Positions 43,954 to 54,300 of a DNA stretch of 64,000 nt are shown here, one piece after another. Origin of the DNA: Alphaproteobacteria bacterium (GTDB lineage: Bacteria; Pseudomonadota; Alphaproteobacteria; RF32; CAG-239); NCBI GenBank assembly GCA_017626035.1, contig JAGAJR010000012.1, forward strand, positions 62,001-126,000, given 5' to 3'. Position 1 is the first letter of the stretch; each line of letters begins with the position of its first letter. Below the pieces are notes generated by a model that was not told the DNA's origin, did not search any database, and saw nothing but the letters and a program-made list of their open reading frames with translations. The translations under genes and the position numbers were made by a program.

Positions 43954-46374
43954 ATGAAAACTCTAAAATCTAAGCAGTTTTTACTACTACCGATTCTGGC
44001 CCTTTTGGGTTTGGGTCTGAGCACGGACTGCTTTGGAGCAACATCAACCAGAGAGTTCTTCAACACCACGCAGGAACAGGAAGACAAAGACGGAAGCATA
44101 TTTCCGGGCGGAAGTTGTTCTTCATGCACCAAAGATGGGAGTATGTTTCCGGGCGGACGCTGCGAACGCTGCAAAACACCGTGTAAAGATTGCCAGTCGA
44201 AACCAAAGCCAAAAAAACGCCGCAGTTTTATTCAAAATTACATAACGATACAAGAAGACGAAATTTACCGCACGGTTCACCGCGAATGCAAAGATTTTGC
44301 ACCGATTCAACTGGAATGGGTTGATTTTCGTATTCAACGCGGCAGACAATTCTCTCCTTATTCCAACAAACTCGGAAATTATCGGTTCAGAATTTTCGGT
44401 TGCCGCCGCGAAACCAAAAACGCCATTCTCAATCAAGGTCGGATTATGCAGAAAGATATGCAGTTCATCCGTATTTTTGATGATGCCGTCGGCGACTGCT
44501 ATCCTATTGTAAAAATCCCGAACGACGTTTGTCTGGAAGGCAACAACGAACCGACACCGGAATATATTTTGACTGCGGAAATTACCGACTACTTTATGAA
44601 CATCTGCGACGGTTATGACTGGGATGAAAGCAAAAAAGAAAACCTGCGTACAGGTTCGGCTGAAATGACCGTAACCTGGAGACTGATGGACTTAAGCAAA
44701 ACCAATGTCTTGTGGAAAGGAACTTCGGTCGGATATTCCGAAGTAAACGAAGGCGAATACAACGGCGAACTTATTTTGATTGAGCGGGCGTTTGCCGATG
44801 CTGTTGACAATCTTCGCAACCTGCCCGGATTTGAAAACCAGCTGGCTCGCCGCGTAACCCCTGAAGAATTAAAAGAACAAAGAGATTCCCTCATTGCTAT
44901 GGAACGGATTGAAAATCCGATAAAATGCCAATACCAACAGGAAATCAAACAAGCCGAACTGGAGAAAAAACAACTGGGACAAACCGACTGCCTGCAAAGC
45001 ACCTGCCCGGTCTGCCCTCAGTGTCCGAGCTGCTTGCAAATACAAGAACAATTACAGCAGCAGCAAGCCGGAGAACAAATAACCTTGTGTGAAAACCCGG
45101 CAGTTCTCGCTGAACAACCTCTTCAAATACAAATTGAAGACCCTGCCCAAATTCAAACCGTGGTTCAAACACAGCCTCAATATCAACCGGAGCAGCTCAT
45201 GCTTTGCACCGACGGAACGGCGGTCTCTCAAATCGGCGGTTTGTGCTCAGACGGAACTTTTGTTGAAGACGGCGGCGTTTGTCCGGATGGAAGTATTGTT
45301 CAACAGGCCGGTGGGTTATGCTCTGACGGAAGTGTGGTTATCATAGAAGAAGAAGCTCTGCCAACGGAAGTTGAAACAGTTCAAATTGTAGAAGAGCCTT
45401 TAGAAGTGGAAATCGCTACCGCGGAAATTGAAGAAAACGGCGGAAGCACATCTTCCGGCAGCGGCATTATTCAAACCGGTGTCAATGCGATTGCCGCCGA
45501 AGCAGCTATTTCAGAAAGCGGAGATTCAATCAGCTCCGGAACCAATGTTGCCGTTCTTGAAGAAAATTGGGTCGACATTCCGCTTGACGAGGAAGCTCCG
45601 CAGGAAAGTATAGACAACCGAAACACAACCGAAGAAAGCTTTGCCACCAGCAAAAACAGCCTTTGTATCGTAAGCAGAGAACCTTATGACTCTCTCACAC
45701 CGGAAAATCTGTATACGATTCGTGCATCAATTATGGAAATAACCAATGCCAAAGGCAAAAAAGGTGCCGGACTTATCATTTCTGACCAGTTCGTATTAAC
45801 TTCTGCCGATTTGGTAACCAAAGACGTCAACCGTTACGACTTGAAAACAATCAACGGTGTTCATTATACGGGAACCGTTTTCCGTATTAACCCAAACAAA
45901 AATACGGCTTTGCTGCTGTTGGATGAAAAAACGCTTTACACCCCGCTGTCTTTAAATCTTGATTTACCGGAAATCAACAAAGATACTTACATGACTTTAG
46001 GGTTGCTGGATTTTGAAAGCGGCGAAGGCTATCTCGACAACAACGGAAAAGTCAGCGGTTATCGTTATTCTGAAGAAAAAGGAGCCGAAATCATCGTTGA
46101 CACCTTTGTTCAAACCGTAACCACCGGCGGAGCCCTGATTGACAGCCACGGAACAATTACCGGGCTTTCAAACTCCGGCAAAAAACTTGAAGACGGACCG
46201 GACTTATTTATTCCGATTGAAACCGCCCTCAAGAGTGTCGGCCTGGAAATCTGCGGAAAGGCATTCGGCCCTGAAAAAGAAATCCCGCAAATAACACGGC
46301 CAATCTCTAATGCCATTGAAACAAACACCGGAGATAAATCGCCGGAAAGCATGAATAAAAAAGAACGTAAATAA
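43954..46374 (+). CDS. Large exported protein: Cys-rich N-terminus, CsgG-like region, DG-repeats and a trypsin-like domain with a degenerate triad
   Basis: 806 residues from the ATG at 43954 (GGAG 9 bp ahead; an ATG at 43939 overlaps the comM stop). A signal peptide ends near CFGA. Next come two copies of KDG-S-[IM]-FPGG (residues about 45-70) and a cysteine-rich stretch. Residues about 115-290 include ILTAEITDYF and TWRLMDLSKTNVLWKGTSVG, resembling CsgG-type lipoprotein folds. A Gln/Pro- and Cys-rich linker carries four LC-x-DG repeats. The C-terminal 170 residues look like an HtrA/trypsin fold, but the expected His is Asp (LTSADLV), the expected Asp is Asn (PNKNTALLLL) and the expected Ser is Thr (TVTTGGAL). 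Probably a pseudoprotease. Function unknown. Confidence 0.65.
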   Translation: MKTLKSKQFLLLPILALLGLGLSTDCFGATSTREFFNTTQEQEDKDGSIFPGGSCSSCTKDGSMFPGGRCERCKTPCKDCQSKPKPKKRRSFIQNYITIQEDEIYRTVHRECKDFAPIQLEWVDFRIQRGRQFSPYSNKLGNYRFRIFGCRRETKNAILNQGRIMQKDMQFIRIFDDAVGDCYPIVKIPNDVCLEGNNEPTPEYILTAEITDYFMNICDGYDWDESKKENLRTGSAEMTVTWRLMDLSKTNVLWKGTSVGYSEVNEGEYNGELILIERAFADAVDNLRNLPGFENQLARRVTPEELKEQRDSLIAMERIENPIKCQYQQEIKQAELEKKQLGQTDCLQSTCPVCPQCPSCLQIQEQLQQQQAGEQITLCENPAVLAEQPLQIQIEDPAQIQTVVQTQPQYQPEQLMLCTDGTAVSQIGGLCSDGTFVEDGGVCPDGSIVQQAGGLCSDGSVVIIEEEALPTEVETVQIVEEPLEVEIATAEIEENGGSTSSGSGIIQTGVNAIAAEAAISESGDSISSGTNVAVLEENWVDIPLDEEAPQESIDNRNTTEESFATSKNSLCIVSREPYDSLTPENLYTIRASIMEITNAKGKKGAGLIISDQFVLTSADLVTKDVNRYDLKTINGVHYTGTVFRINPNKNTALLLLDEKTLYTPLSLNLDLPEINKDTYMTLGLLDFESGEGYLDNNGKVSGYRYSEEKGAEIIVDTFVQTVTTGGALIDSHGTITGLSNSGKKLEDGPDLFIPIETALKSVGLEICGKAFGPEKEIPQITRPISNAIETNTGDKSPESMNKKERK

Positions 46375-46376
46375 TC

Positions 46377-46410
46377 AAAATCCCCATCGGAAACGGTGGG
46401 GATTTTATTC
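46377..46410 (+). terminator. Intrinsic terminator after the pseudoprotease gene
   Basis: AAAATCCCCATCG / CGGTGGGGATTTT stem with a GAAA tetraloop, then TATTCTCTC. It closes the lipoprotein-comM-pseudoprotease unit. Confidence 0.85.
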
Positions 46411-46417
46411 TCTCTTC

Positions 46418-46446
46418 TTGCAAACGAAAAAATTTTTAACTACATA
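46418..46446 (+). promoter_or_regulatory. Promoter for hslVU-hemW
   Basis: TTGCAA, 17-bp spacer, TACATA. The -35 overlaps CTTG, the core of sigma-32 -35 elements, but the -10 does not fit a heat-shock consensus. Confidence 0.5.
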
Positions 46447-46477
46447 AGAGATATAACATTCAAATAAGGAAATTCTT

Positions 46478-47002
46478 ATGACAACAATATTGTGTGTACG
46501 AAAAGGAAATCAGGTGGTGATGGCCGGAGACGGACAGGCTACTTTAGGCGAAGCCGTCATTTTCAAATCAAAATCCGTAAAGGTCCGCCGGATCGGCAAC
46601 GGCAAAATTATTGCCGGTTTTGCCGGAGCTGCCGCTGACGGAATAACATTGATTGAACGCTTGGAAGGCAAACTTGAAAAACATGCCAACCAGTTAAAAC
46701 GGGCTGCCGTAGAACTCGCCAAAGACTGGCGGATGGACAAATATCTCCGTCAGCTTCAGGCTTATATGATTGTTGCCGATAAAGATGTCTCTTTAGTCAT
46801 CTCGGGAACGGGGGAGGTCATGGAACCCGATGACGGAATTATAGGTATCGGAAGCGGCGGAAATTACGCCATGGCCGCTGCCAAAGCCTTATATGACATA
46901 GAAGGCCTGAATCTTGAAGACATCGCCGCCAAGGCCCTTAAAATCGCCGGCGATATTGACGTCTACACCAATCACAACGTAATTATTGAAAAGGTTGAAT
47001 AA
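46478..47002 (+). CDS. hslV: ATP-dependent protease HslV, peptidase subunit
   Basis: 174 residues. Forms the HslVU protease with HslU. The N-terminal Thr2 is the nucleophile after removal of Met; [25 protein letters not shown] and [14 protein letters not shown] are typical. AAGGA precedes the ATG by 7 bp. hslU follows after 1 bp. Confidence 0.96.
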   Translation: MTTILCVRKGNQVVMAGDGQATLGEAVIFKSKSVKVRRIGNGKIIAGFAGAAADGITLIERLEGKLEKHANQLKRAAVELAKDWRMDKYLRQLQAYMIVADKDVSLVISGTGEVMEPDDGIIGIGSGGNYAMAAAKALYDIEGLNLEDIAAKALKIAGDIDVYTNHNVIIEKVE

Positions 47003-47003
47003 A

Positions 47004-48314
47004 ATGGCAAATTTTAGTCCCCGCGAAATTGTTTCCGAATTAGACCGTTTCATTATCGGCCAAAGTGAAGCGAAAAAAGCCGTTGCCGTAGCTCTGCGTA
47101 ATCGTTGGAGAAGAATGCAGCTTTCCGAACACCTGAAAGAGGAAGTCGTTCCGAAAAATATTTTAATGGTCGGCCCGACCGGTGTCGGAAAAACCGAAAT
47201 TTCCCGCCGTTTGGCAAAATTGGCCAAAGCCCCTTTCATTAAAGTCGAAGCCACAAAATTCACGGAAATCGGCTATGTCGGCCGCGATGTTGAATCCATT
47301 ATTCGCGATTTGCTGGAAATATCAATCAACACCACAAAAAACGAACTCCGCAAAAGCGTTAATGCCAAAGCGGAACTTGCCGCAGAAGAAAGGGTTCTTG
47401 AAGCTTTGGTCGGCATAAATGCCAGCGATGAAACCAAACAAAAATTTCGCAAACTCCTGCGGGAAAACCAATTAAACGACAAAGAAATCGAAATCAGCGT
47501 CATTGATAACACCAATCCGAGCATGCCGACGATTGACATTCCCGGAATGCCGGGAGCCCAAATGGGAATGATAAGCCTTGGCGACATTCTGGGAAAACCT
47601 TTCGGCGATAAATATAAAACCAAAAAAATGACTGTCGGCGATGCTTATAAAGTTCTCATGGATGAAGAAAGCGATAAGCTTTTGGATCAAGACACCATTA
47701 TTAACGAAGCAATCAAAGCGGTTGAAAATGACGGAATTGTCTTTATTGATGAAATAGACAAGATTGCCGGCAAAGATGAACGCCGCGGCGGAGATGTCTC
47801 AAGAGAAGGCGTGCAGAGAGATATGCTTCCGCTGATTGAAGGAACAACGGTCAACACAAAATACGGCCCGGTAAAAACAGACCACATCTTATTCATCTGC
47901 TCCGGAGCTTTTCACTTGTCGAAACCATCCGACTTATTGCCGGAGCTTCAGGGACGTTTGCCGATACGCGTTGAACTTAAGGCCTTGAATCACGAAGATT
48001 TTGTCAGAATTTTAACCGAACCGGAAGCTAATTTGATTGAGCAATATGTCGCTTTGATGAAAACCGAAAATTTTGATTTGGAATTTGAAAAAGAAGCAAT
48101 TGACAAGATTGCCGACATTGCCGTTGAAATCAACGAAAATGTTGAAAATATCGGAGCCCGCAGACTGCACACCGTTTTGGAAATCCTGTTGGAAGACATC
48201 AGTTTCAACGCTTCCGACCGTAGCGGAGAAAAAGAAACCATTACCGCAGCCATGGTTGAAGAAAAATTATCCAAATACACGCAAGCCAGTGATTTGTCGA
48301 AATTTATCCTCTAA
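47004..48314 (+). CDS. hslU: ATP-dependent protease HslU, ATPase subunit
   Basis: 436 residues from the ATG at 47004, one base after the hslV stop. Unfolds substrates for HslV. Opens [20 protein letters not shown]; Walker [10 protein letters not shown]; pore loop region EIGYVGRDV; an intermediate I-domain (about 110-235); Walker B FIDEIDKI. Its TAA overlaps the hemW ATG (TAATG), so hemW is translationally coupled. Confidence 0.97.
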   Translation: MANFSPREIVSELDRFIIGQSEAKKAVAVALRNRWRRMQLSEHLKEEVVPKNILMVGPTGVGKTEISRRLAKLAKAPFIKVEATKFTEIGYVGRDVESIIRDLLEISINTTKNELRKSVNAKAELAAEERVLEALVGINASDETKQKFRKLLRENQLNDKEIEISVIDNTNPSMPTIDIPGMPGAQMGMISLGDILGKPFGDKYKTKKMTVGDAYKVLMDEESDKLLDQDTIINEAIKAVENDGIVFIDEIDKIAGKDERRGGDVSREGVQRDMLPLIEGTTVNTKYGPVKTDHILFICSGAFHLSKPSDLLPELQGRLPIRVELKALNHEDFVRILTEPEANLIEQYVALMKTENFDLEFEKEAIDKIADIAVEINENVENIGARRLHTVLEILLEDISFNASDRSGEKETITAAMVEEKLSKYTQASDLSKFIL

Positions 48315-49396
48315 TGCAAAAACTGGGAATTTACATACATTGGCCCTATTGTCTGAGTAAATGCCCATATTGCGACTTTTACAAAGAGGTCCGAAAAGAT
48401 GTTCCGCAAGAACAAATTATTGCGGAATATCTTGAGGATTTAGATTTTTATCATAATTTTACAACAGACAAAAACATAATTTCCGTTTTTTTCGGCGGCG
48501 GCACACCATCTTTGATACAACCGCAATATATTGATAAAATAATCAATCACATCCATAAAAAATGGCCTTGTGCCAAAAACATGGAAATTTCCTTGGAGGC
48601 AAACCCGAACAGCAATCGGAAAAATTTGTTTTCCGATTTAAAAGCGGCGGGAATTAACCGTTTATCCTTAGGGGTTCAGGCACTCAACGATAAAGATTTA
48701 AAATTTCTGGGTCGAACGCATAATCTGCAAACAGCTCTAAAATCCATTGACGAAGTAATAAAGACTTTTGACAACCACTCCATAGACTTGATTTATGCTC
48801 GTCCGCACCAAACCCTGCCCGAATGGAAAAAAGAGCTTTCCGCGGCCGTAAATCTTGGTCTGAAACAGATCTCTTTATATCAATTGACCATTGAAGAAGG
48901 CACCGTTTTTGCCAAAAAAGGCATTTTACCGTTGGAGGAAGAAGCCGCCGCGGAAATGTATTCTTTCACGGAAGATTTTTTACGCCAAAACGGCTATCCC
49001 AAATACGAAGTGTCTAACTTTGCTCCGCCGCAATATCAATCCCGGCATAATCTTTTATATTGGCAGGGCGATGATTACATCGGTATCGGTAAATCGGCCC
49101 ACGGCAGAATAACTCATAACGGCAAAATTTATGCCACAACCCACCGCCGGCAAACAGAAGAATTAACCCCGGAAGAACGGGCGGAAGAACTTATTATTAT
49201 GGGACTACGTTTAACAGAAGGCATAAACAAAAAACATTTTGCAGAAAAATGCGGCATAGCATTTAATGACTTTGTAAATAAAAACAAACTTCAAGAATTA
49301 AAAGAAACGGGATTTCTTGTCGAAACCCCGTCATCTCTTAAAGCAACCCCTTTAGGATTCTTAGTCCTCAATAAATTAATCGAAGAAATATGCTAA
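48314..49396 (+). CDS. hemW: Radical SAM heme chaperone HemW
   Basis: 360 residues. HemW, similar to coproporphyrinogen dehydrogenase HemN, is a heme chaperone. The cluster cysteines C13, C17, C20 read CLSKCPYC; FGGGTPSLI and SLEANPNSN follow. The C-terminal HemW domain has TEGINKKHFAEK. Short of the extra N-terminal segment of true HemN, so HemW is favoured. Third gene after hslV-hslU. Confidence 0.92.
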   Translation: MQKLGIYIHWPYCLSKCPYCDFYKEVRKDVPQEQIIAEYLEDLDFYHNFTTDKNIISVFFGGGTPSLIQPQYIDKIINHIHKKWPCAKNMEISLEANPNSNRKNLFSDLKAAGINRLSLGVQALNDKDLKFLGRTHNLQTALKSIDEVIKTFDNHSIDLIYARPHQTLPEWKKELSAAVNLGLKQISLYQLTIEEGTVFAKKGILPLEEEAAAEMYSFTEDFLRQNGYPKYEVSNFAPPQYQSRHNLLYWQGDDYIGIGKSAHGRITHNGKIYATTHRRQTEELTPEERAEELIIMGLRLTEGINKKHFAEKCGIAFNDFVNKNKLQELKETGFLVETPSSLKATPLGFLVLNKLIEEIC

Positions 49397-49662
49397 CAAA
49401 CCATTTGGTTAAAAAGCAAATCCTCTTCCCCGAAATAATTATACACATCCAGAATTCTGGCCAGCATATTCGGAGTAATTTCTCGTTCCCCGTTAATCAT
49501 AGCCGATAACACCTCTTCATTAACTCCTGAGAGGCGTGCCAATTGATCCATGCTGCAATCTGTATTCTGTGTCAGTTCCACCAGTTTTCTTCTGGATTGT
49601 TTTTGTATTAGTGCCTTTATAAAATCGTTAGACTGTTTAATATCAAGATTCTCTTCAATCAT
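49393..49662 (-). CDS. Small XRE-type helix-turn-helix protein
   Basis: 89 residues, DNA-binding HTH (SMDQLARLSGVNEEVLSAMINGERE), preceded by a charged helix. No partner toxin is adjacent. Convergent with hemW, overlapping its stop by 4 bp. The intergenic region upstream (49663-49879) has no gene; it holds one small hairpin CTGCT / AGCAG and repeats of the sequence CAAGGTA. Target unknown. Confidence 0.7.
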   Translation of the reverse strand: MIEENLDIKQSNDFIKALIQKQSRRKLVELTQNTDCSMDQLARLSGVNEEVLSAMINGEREITPNMLARILDVYNYFGEEDLLFNQMVC

Positions 49663-49879
49663 TCATATACCTTTCCATAAAACGAACAAAACGCAAGGTA
49701 TAACCTCAAAAAGGCAAGGTAAAGAGAATAACATAACCTGCTCTCTCAGCAGCAAGCCATGTATTCCCACGACAAGCTATCCTCATCGCAAGATGCCTAA
49801 AACATAATATATCATTACAGAAAAACAACCCCGAAATCAAGTTTTTCTATAAATAATTAGTCTATACGGAAATTTATTT

Positions 49880-50782
49880 TCAATCCAAGATACCGTTATT
49901 GCCGTTAACCAGCAAAAGCAGCATAATTAAAAAGAAAAGCATGGAAAATCCGGCCTTAACGGAAACATTATCCGGAATTTTATTATAACGGTTGAGCATA
50001 AATACAAAAATCGGGGAAGTCAAAAGTAAAGCCGCAACATACCCCGGATTAGGAGCCACCCTCATAGCCACGGTTTTGGCCGTAATTAACGCCGCACTGA
50101 AACTGATAATATACAAACCGGCTTTAACAGCCTGCTTTGAGAAAACATTTGCAAAAAATCCTCTAAAACCGGGTTTTTCACGGGAAATATAAAAATATGT
50201 ATTGTAAACCCCGCTGACAAAAGTAGCCACAACCAAATAATAAGTTACCGACATCCAAACATTGCTTCCGTGAATGGCAATGTCTTTGGTAATCACGCTC
50301 ATACCGCCCAAAGCCAACATTACCGGTATCATATACTTCAAAAGAGCCTTGGAAACGGGACTTTTCTGCATTTGCCAATAACTTACCGTAAAACCGAACA
50401 AAATCAAAATTAACGTAATAAAAACCGTTCCGTCATCAAATAATTGAATAAACTCATCCGGAGTCAAAGCCCACCACATCACCGTCGTTACCACGGCCGT
50501 CAAAGCCATAACTCTGGAAGTCGGCCCCGCTCCGTAAGTTGCCGATGCCGTAAACAAATGGGAATCATAAAAACCAATCATCCATCCTTGAATAATCAGC
50601 AAAAACCAATAATACGCACTCGTCGGAACCGGAAACAAAAAAATAAACGGAAAAAAGAACAAAGAAATGCCTAAACCACGCCAAATTCCCAGCAAATAAC
50701 CGTTAAGTTTATAATGCTGATTAACCAACGTATATAACGCGGTAAAAAAACCATAAATCAAACCGTTTATAATCCAAACCAT
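49880..50782 (-). CDS. DMT-like multi-helix membrane protein
   Basis: 300 residues from the ATG at 50782 (AGAGAGG 4 bp ahead); the longer frame to 50863 would run through the trxA terminator. About ten membrane helices, in two similar halves, with internal charged loops, like drug/metabolite-type transporters of the EamA kind. Sequence signatures are too weak to assign a substrate. Lies downstream of trxA on the same strand but behind a terminator. Confidence 0.65.
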   Translation of the reverse strand: MVWIINGLIYGFFTALYTLVNQHYKLNGYLLGIWRGLGISLFFFPFIFLFPVPTSAYYWFLLIIQGWMIGFYDSHLFTASATYGAGPTSRVMALTAVVTTVMWWALTPDEFIQLFDDGTVFITLILILFGFTVSYWQMQKSPVSKALLKYMIPVMLALGGMSVITKDIAIHGSNVWMSVTYYLVVATFVSGVYNTYFYISREKPGFRGFFANVFSKQAVKAGLYIISFSAALITAKTVAMRVAPNPGYVAALLLTSPIFVFMLNRYNKIPDNVSVKAGFSMLFFLIMLLLLVNGNNGILD

Positions 50783-50847
50783 CCGACCTCTCTTTTTTGC
50801 ATATCCGAAATATAATCCCAAAAAAAAGAGATTGAAGTAACAAGCAC

Positions 50848-50876
50848 AAAAAAAGAGCCTCAAAAGGCTCTTTTTA
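50848..50876 (-). terminator. Intrinsic terminator after trxA
   Basis: AAAAGAGCC / GGCTCTTTT perfect stem with TTTTGA loop, A/T-flanked, on the minus strand. Confidence 0.9.
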
Positions 50877-50892
50877 ACAATAACAACAAATA

Positions 50893-51207
50893 TTATTGAT
50901 TGGCTTCAATCCAACTGATTAAAGAAGATTTTGAATTTAATCCGACTTTTACGTCAATCTGTTTTCCGTCTTTAAACAAAAACAAGGTAGGAATGCTTCT
51001 GATACCATACTGAGCAGCAGTGTTAGGAGATTCGTCAACATTCATCTTGCAGATTTCAACCTTGCCGGCCATTTCTTTGGAAACTTCTTCCAAAACCGGA
51101 ATCAACTGACGGCACGGACCGCACCATTCTGCCCAAAAATCAACCAAAACTAAACCGCTTGATTTCAAAACCTCCGTTTCAAACTGACTGTCGCTGATAG
51201 CTTTCAT
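50893..51207 (-). CDS. trxA: Thioredoxin
   Basis: 104 residues from the ATG at 51207 (AAGGG 7 bp ahead; an ATG at 51213 abuts the ribosome site). Active site WCGPC with C29 and C32; the cis-proline follows SIPTLFLFKDG. Cytoplasmic reductant for enzymes including class I ribonucleotide reductase (nrdAB, same window). Own terminator. Confidence 0.97.
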   Translation of the reverse strand: MKAISDSQFETEVLKSSGLVLVDFWAEWCGPCRQLIPVLEEVSKEMAGKVEICKMNVDESPNTAAQYGIRSIPTLFLFKDGKQIDVKVGLNSKSSLISWIEANQ

Positions 51208-51305
51208 TTTCATTCCCTTTCTAAATTATGTAATCAATAGTTCTAATATAATGAATATTTTTTTATATTAAAGAGCATTTATGTAAAATCCGCAAAATTA
51301 ATTTC

Positions 51306-54300
51306 CTAATTTATCGGCATAAGCAAAGCGGTATCCGTCCATAAAATTAAAGAAACAATTTCTTTTTCCGGATAAATTTTTTGCAGCAGTTCCTTATACG
51401 CCCCAAGCTGCTTGACATAAACAGAAGGAACATCCTCCCGGCAAACTGCCGCCGGACGATTCGTTTTAAAATCAATAATTAAAACTCTGTCTCTTTCAAC
51501 GACTAAACGGTCAATAACCGCTGAAATGATTTTTCCGTCGACAACACCCATAATCGGCACTTCCGCTTTTGAATTCTGCCCAAACAAACTTCCGTATTTT
51601 TCATCATTCAACAGCCTGAGAACTTCATTTTGGATTCGTTTTCTCTCATAATCAGGATAATCGGGAGCATTTTTGAGCAAAAACTCATCAATTAACGCCG
51701 ACTTGTCATTCTTCTGAACATCCGGAAGAAACTGCAAAAGCTTGTGAATAAGAGATCCGCGGCGATATCGGCTCTGTCCGTTATCTCCAATCGGGGACAA
51801 CAAAGGAAGTTCTTCTTCATCTTCATCCGGCTTGGAAGGCGTAAACGGTTTTGATAAAGGATTCTCTTCCGGAGCTTTATTCCTTATCCAAGCAAAATCC
51901 GGAAGTTCCAAACTCTTGTTTTTAACATTTTTAACCTCTTTAGGATCTGCTTCTTGAGCAATATTATATTCAATATCGCCGTTTTCTTTCTCACTTCCGA
52001 TTTTAGCCAGCGTTTTCCGACAAATTTCATACCAGGATTCTTCTTTGGCTTTATTTTTCTTACGATAGCCGCAAATGCACAACCGGTCTTCCGCTCTGGT
52101 TAAAGCCACATACAGCAGGCGTTTATATTCCTCAAGCTGCAGTTCGTTTTCCCTTTCTTTGATTTTATCGCAATTATGATTATAATCTCCGGAAGAAAGC
52201 GGAAAATAAAATAAATCATCCCACAACATCCCGCCTTCTTTTTTAACATTTACCACCCGCACCGTGTCCGGAAGAATAACCACCGGAGCTTGCAGCCCTT
52301 TGGAACCGTGAACCGTCATTACCCTGACCGCATCGGCATCGCTTTGCTCCAGTTCCCGCTTGATTTCAATCTCGTCTTTGGCAACCCAATCAATAAAATT
52401 CTGCAAACTCGGAATATGTTCTCTTTCAAAATCAATCATCAAATTAACAAATTCATCCAAACCGTCTTCGGCTTCAAACCCCATCCGTTCAACAAACTTC
52501 TTCCTGCCGCCCTGTTTATTTAAAATATGTGAATATAACTCAAACGGACGAACAAAATCCGCCATATCCAAAAGTTCCTGCAGCTGACTGTAAACTTCGG
52601 AATATTTAGCGGAAGCTCCCAACCTTGACCATAAAGCCGCAGCCCCTCTGTCATAGCATAAATCAAACAAATCATCGTCATTCAAACCAAACAACGGCGA
52701 TTTGAGAATAGTCGCCAAAGTCAAATCATCTGTCGGCAAAAGCAAGAACTTCCCGACGGCAATCAAATCCTGAATGGCAATTTGTTCAAGCAGTTTTATC
52801 TTATCGACACCGGCTATATTGACATTTACGTTTTTACATTCACGAACCAATTCTTCCACAAAACTGTTTCGCCGCTGTACCAAAATCATAAAATCCCGAT
52901 ACCGTAACGGGCGGTTTTGCGAAACCAAAAGTTCCCCGCCGTCAACCATTGCTTTAATTTTGCGGGCAATTTGTTTTGCCAGTCTGGAACTGGTGGATTC
53001 GCTGGCTTTTCTTTCTACCGGCGGCCGCCACCCTTCTTCGTTTTCTCCCTCCAACGGTTCAATCAGCGGCCAAAGTTCAACCTTGCCCCCATCCCCGATA
53101 CGATACGGAATATGGGTAATATCCTGCCCCTCAAGCACCACTCCCTTTTTGGCGTAATCATCCTGAAAAACCGAATTTACACTATCTAAAACAGCCGCCG
53201 TCGAACGAAAAGAAACATCCAGATGAACTTCGTCAAAATTCTCCGACTTATGTGAAAAATACTGACGCATACGCTCAAATTCCTGCGGATCAGCCCCCTG
53301 AAAACTATAAATAGACTGTTTTCTGTCCCCCACGGCAAAAACCGTCCGAACTTTTTCTCTTGCTCCTTCTCCGACAAAAAATTCTTCGGTAATAGAGCGG
53401 ATAATTGCCCATTGATTCGGAGACGTATCTTGTGCCTCATCAATCAGCACATTGTCGATTCCACCGTCCAGCTTAAACAACACCCAGTCGGCCACACTTT
53501 TGTTTTCCAAAAGTTTTCTGGTAACAACAATCAGGTCTTCATAATCCATTTTAGAGTGAATTTTTTTATAATGCTCATAACCGCTGATTAAATCTTCAGC
53601 CAAATACAAAACAGCCTTCGTCGAAACAAAAACCCTTAATGCTGTTCTTTTCTCCTCAAGTTCCGAAATTCGTTCCGCTTCTGCGGCAAACACCTCCGGA
53701 AGTTCCGGATAATCAGTTACGGCTGCTTTCGTTCCGGCTTTGGCTAACGGTTTTCCGTCTTTGGTTAAAAACAGACTTTTATAAGTTTCATAATCAAAAT
53801 TTCCGCTTAACAATAAAGAAAGCGTTTCCGCCTTAGCCACATCACTCGGCGTCCCTTTAAACCAAGCGTTCATTATTCGCCGTAAAACGTTTTTATCCAG
53901 TTTTGCCGTAAAAGCATCAATAAGTTTCTCTTCCGTATCATCAGGACAAATATCCAAACGAACAGCCGTTTCTTTAATTAATTCTTCAAAATTCGGATAT
54001 TCGGCAAACAAAATGGCGATTTTACTGCGGTTGGCAGCAATGGAATTCATCACTTCCGGAAATTTATATTCGCTGACATTTTGGGTCAAATAAGCCAAAG
54101 CTTGTGCAGATTTACTCTCCGGTTCGGATTCGATTTTTCTCAACAGCCCTTTTTTTATCTCATCCAAAGCTTCCGTTGACGTCCGGTCATCCATAACTTC
54201 AAAATACGGAGAAATTTTGGCCTCCAGAGGAAAACGCTTCAATATTTCCTGACAAAAACTGTGAATGGTCTGAATTTTCATTCCGCCCGGTGTATCCAAC

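Noticed and set aside
49663-49879. Small RNA (for example SRP RNA) upstream of the HTH gene
   Set aside because: No GGAAGCAGC-type SRP core, no tmRNA or 6S features; only a weak 5-bp hairpin and short repeats.
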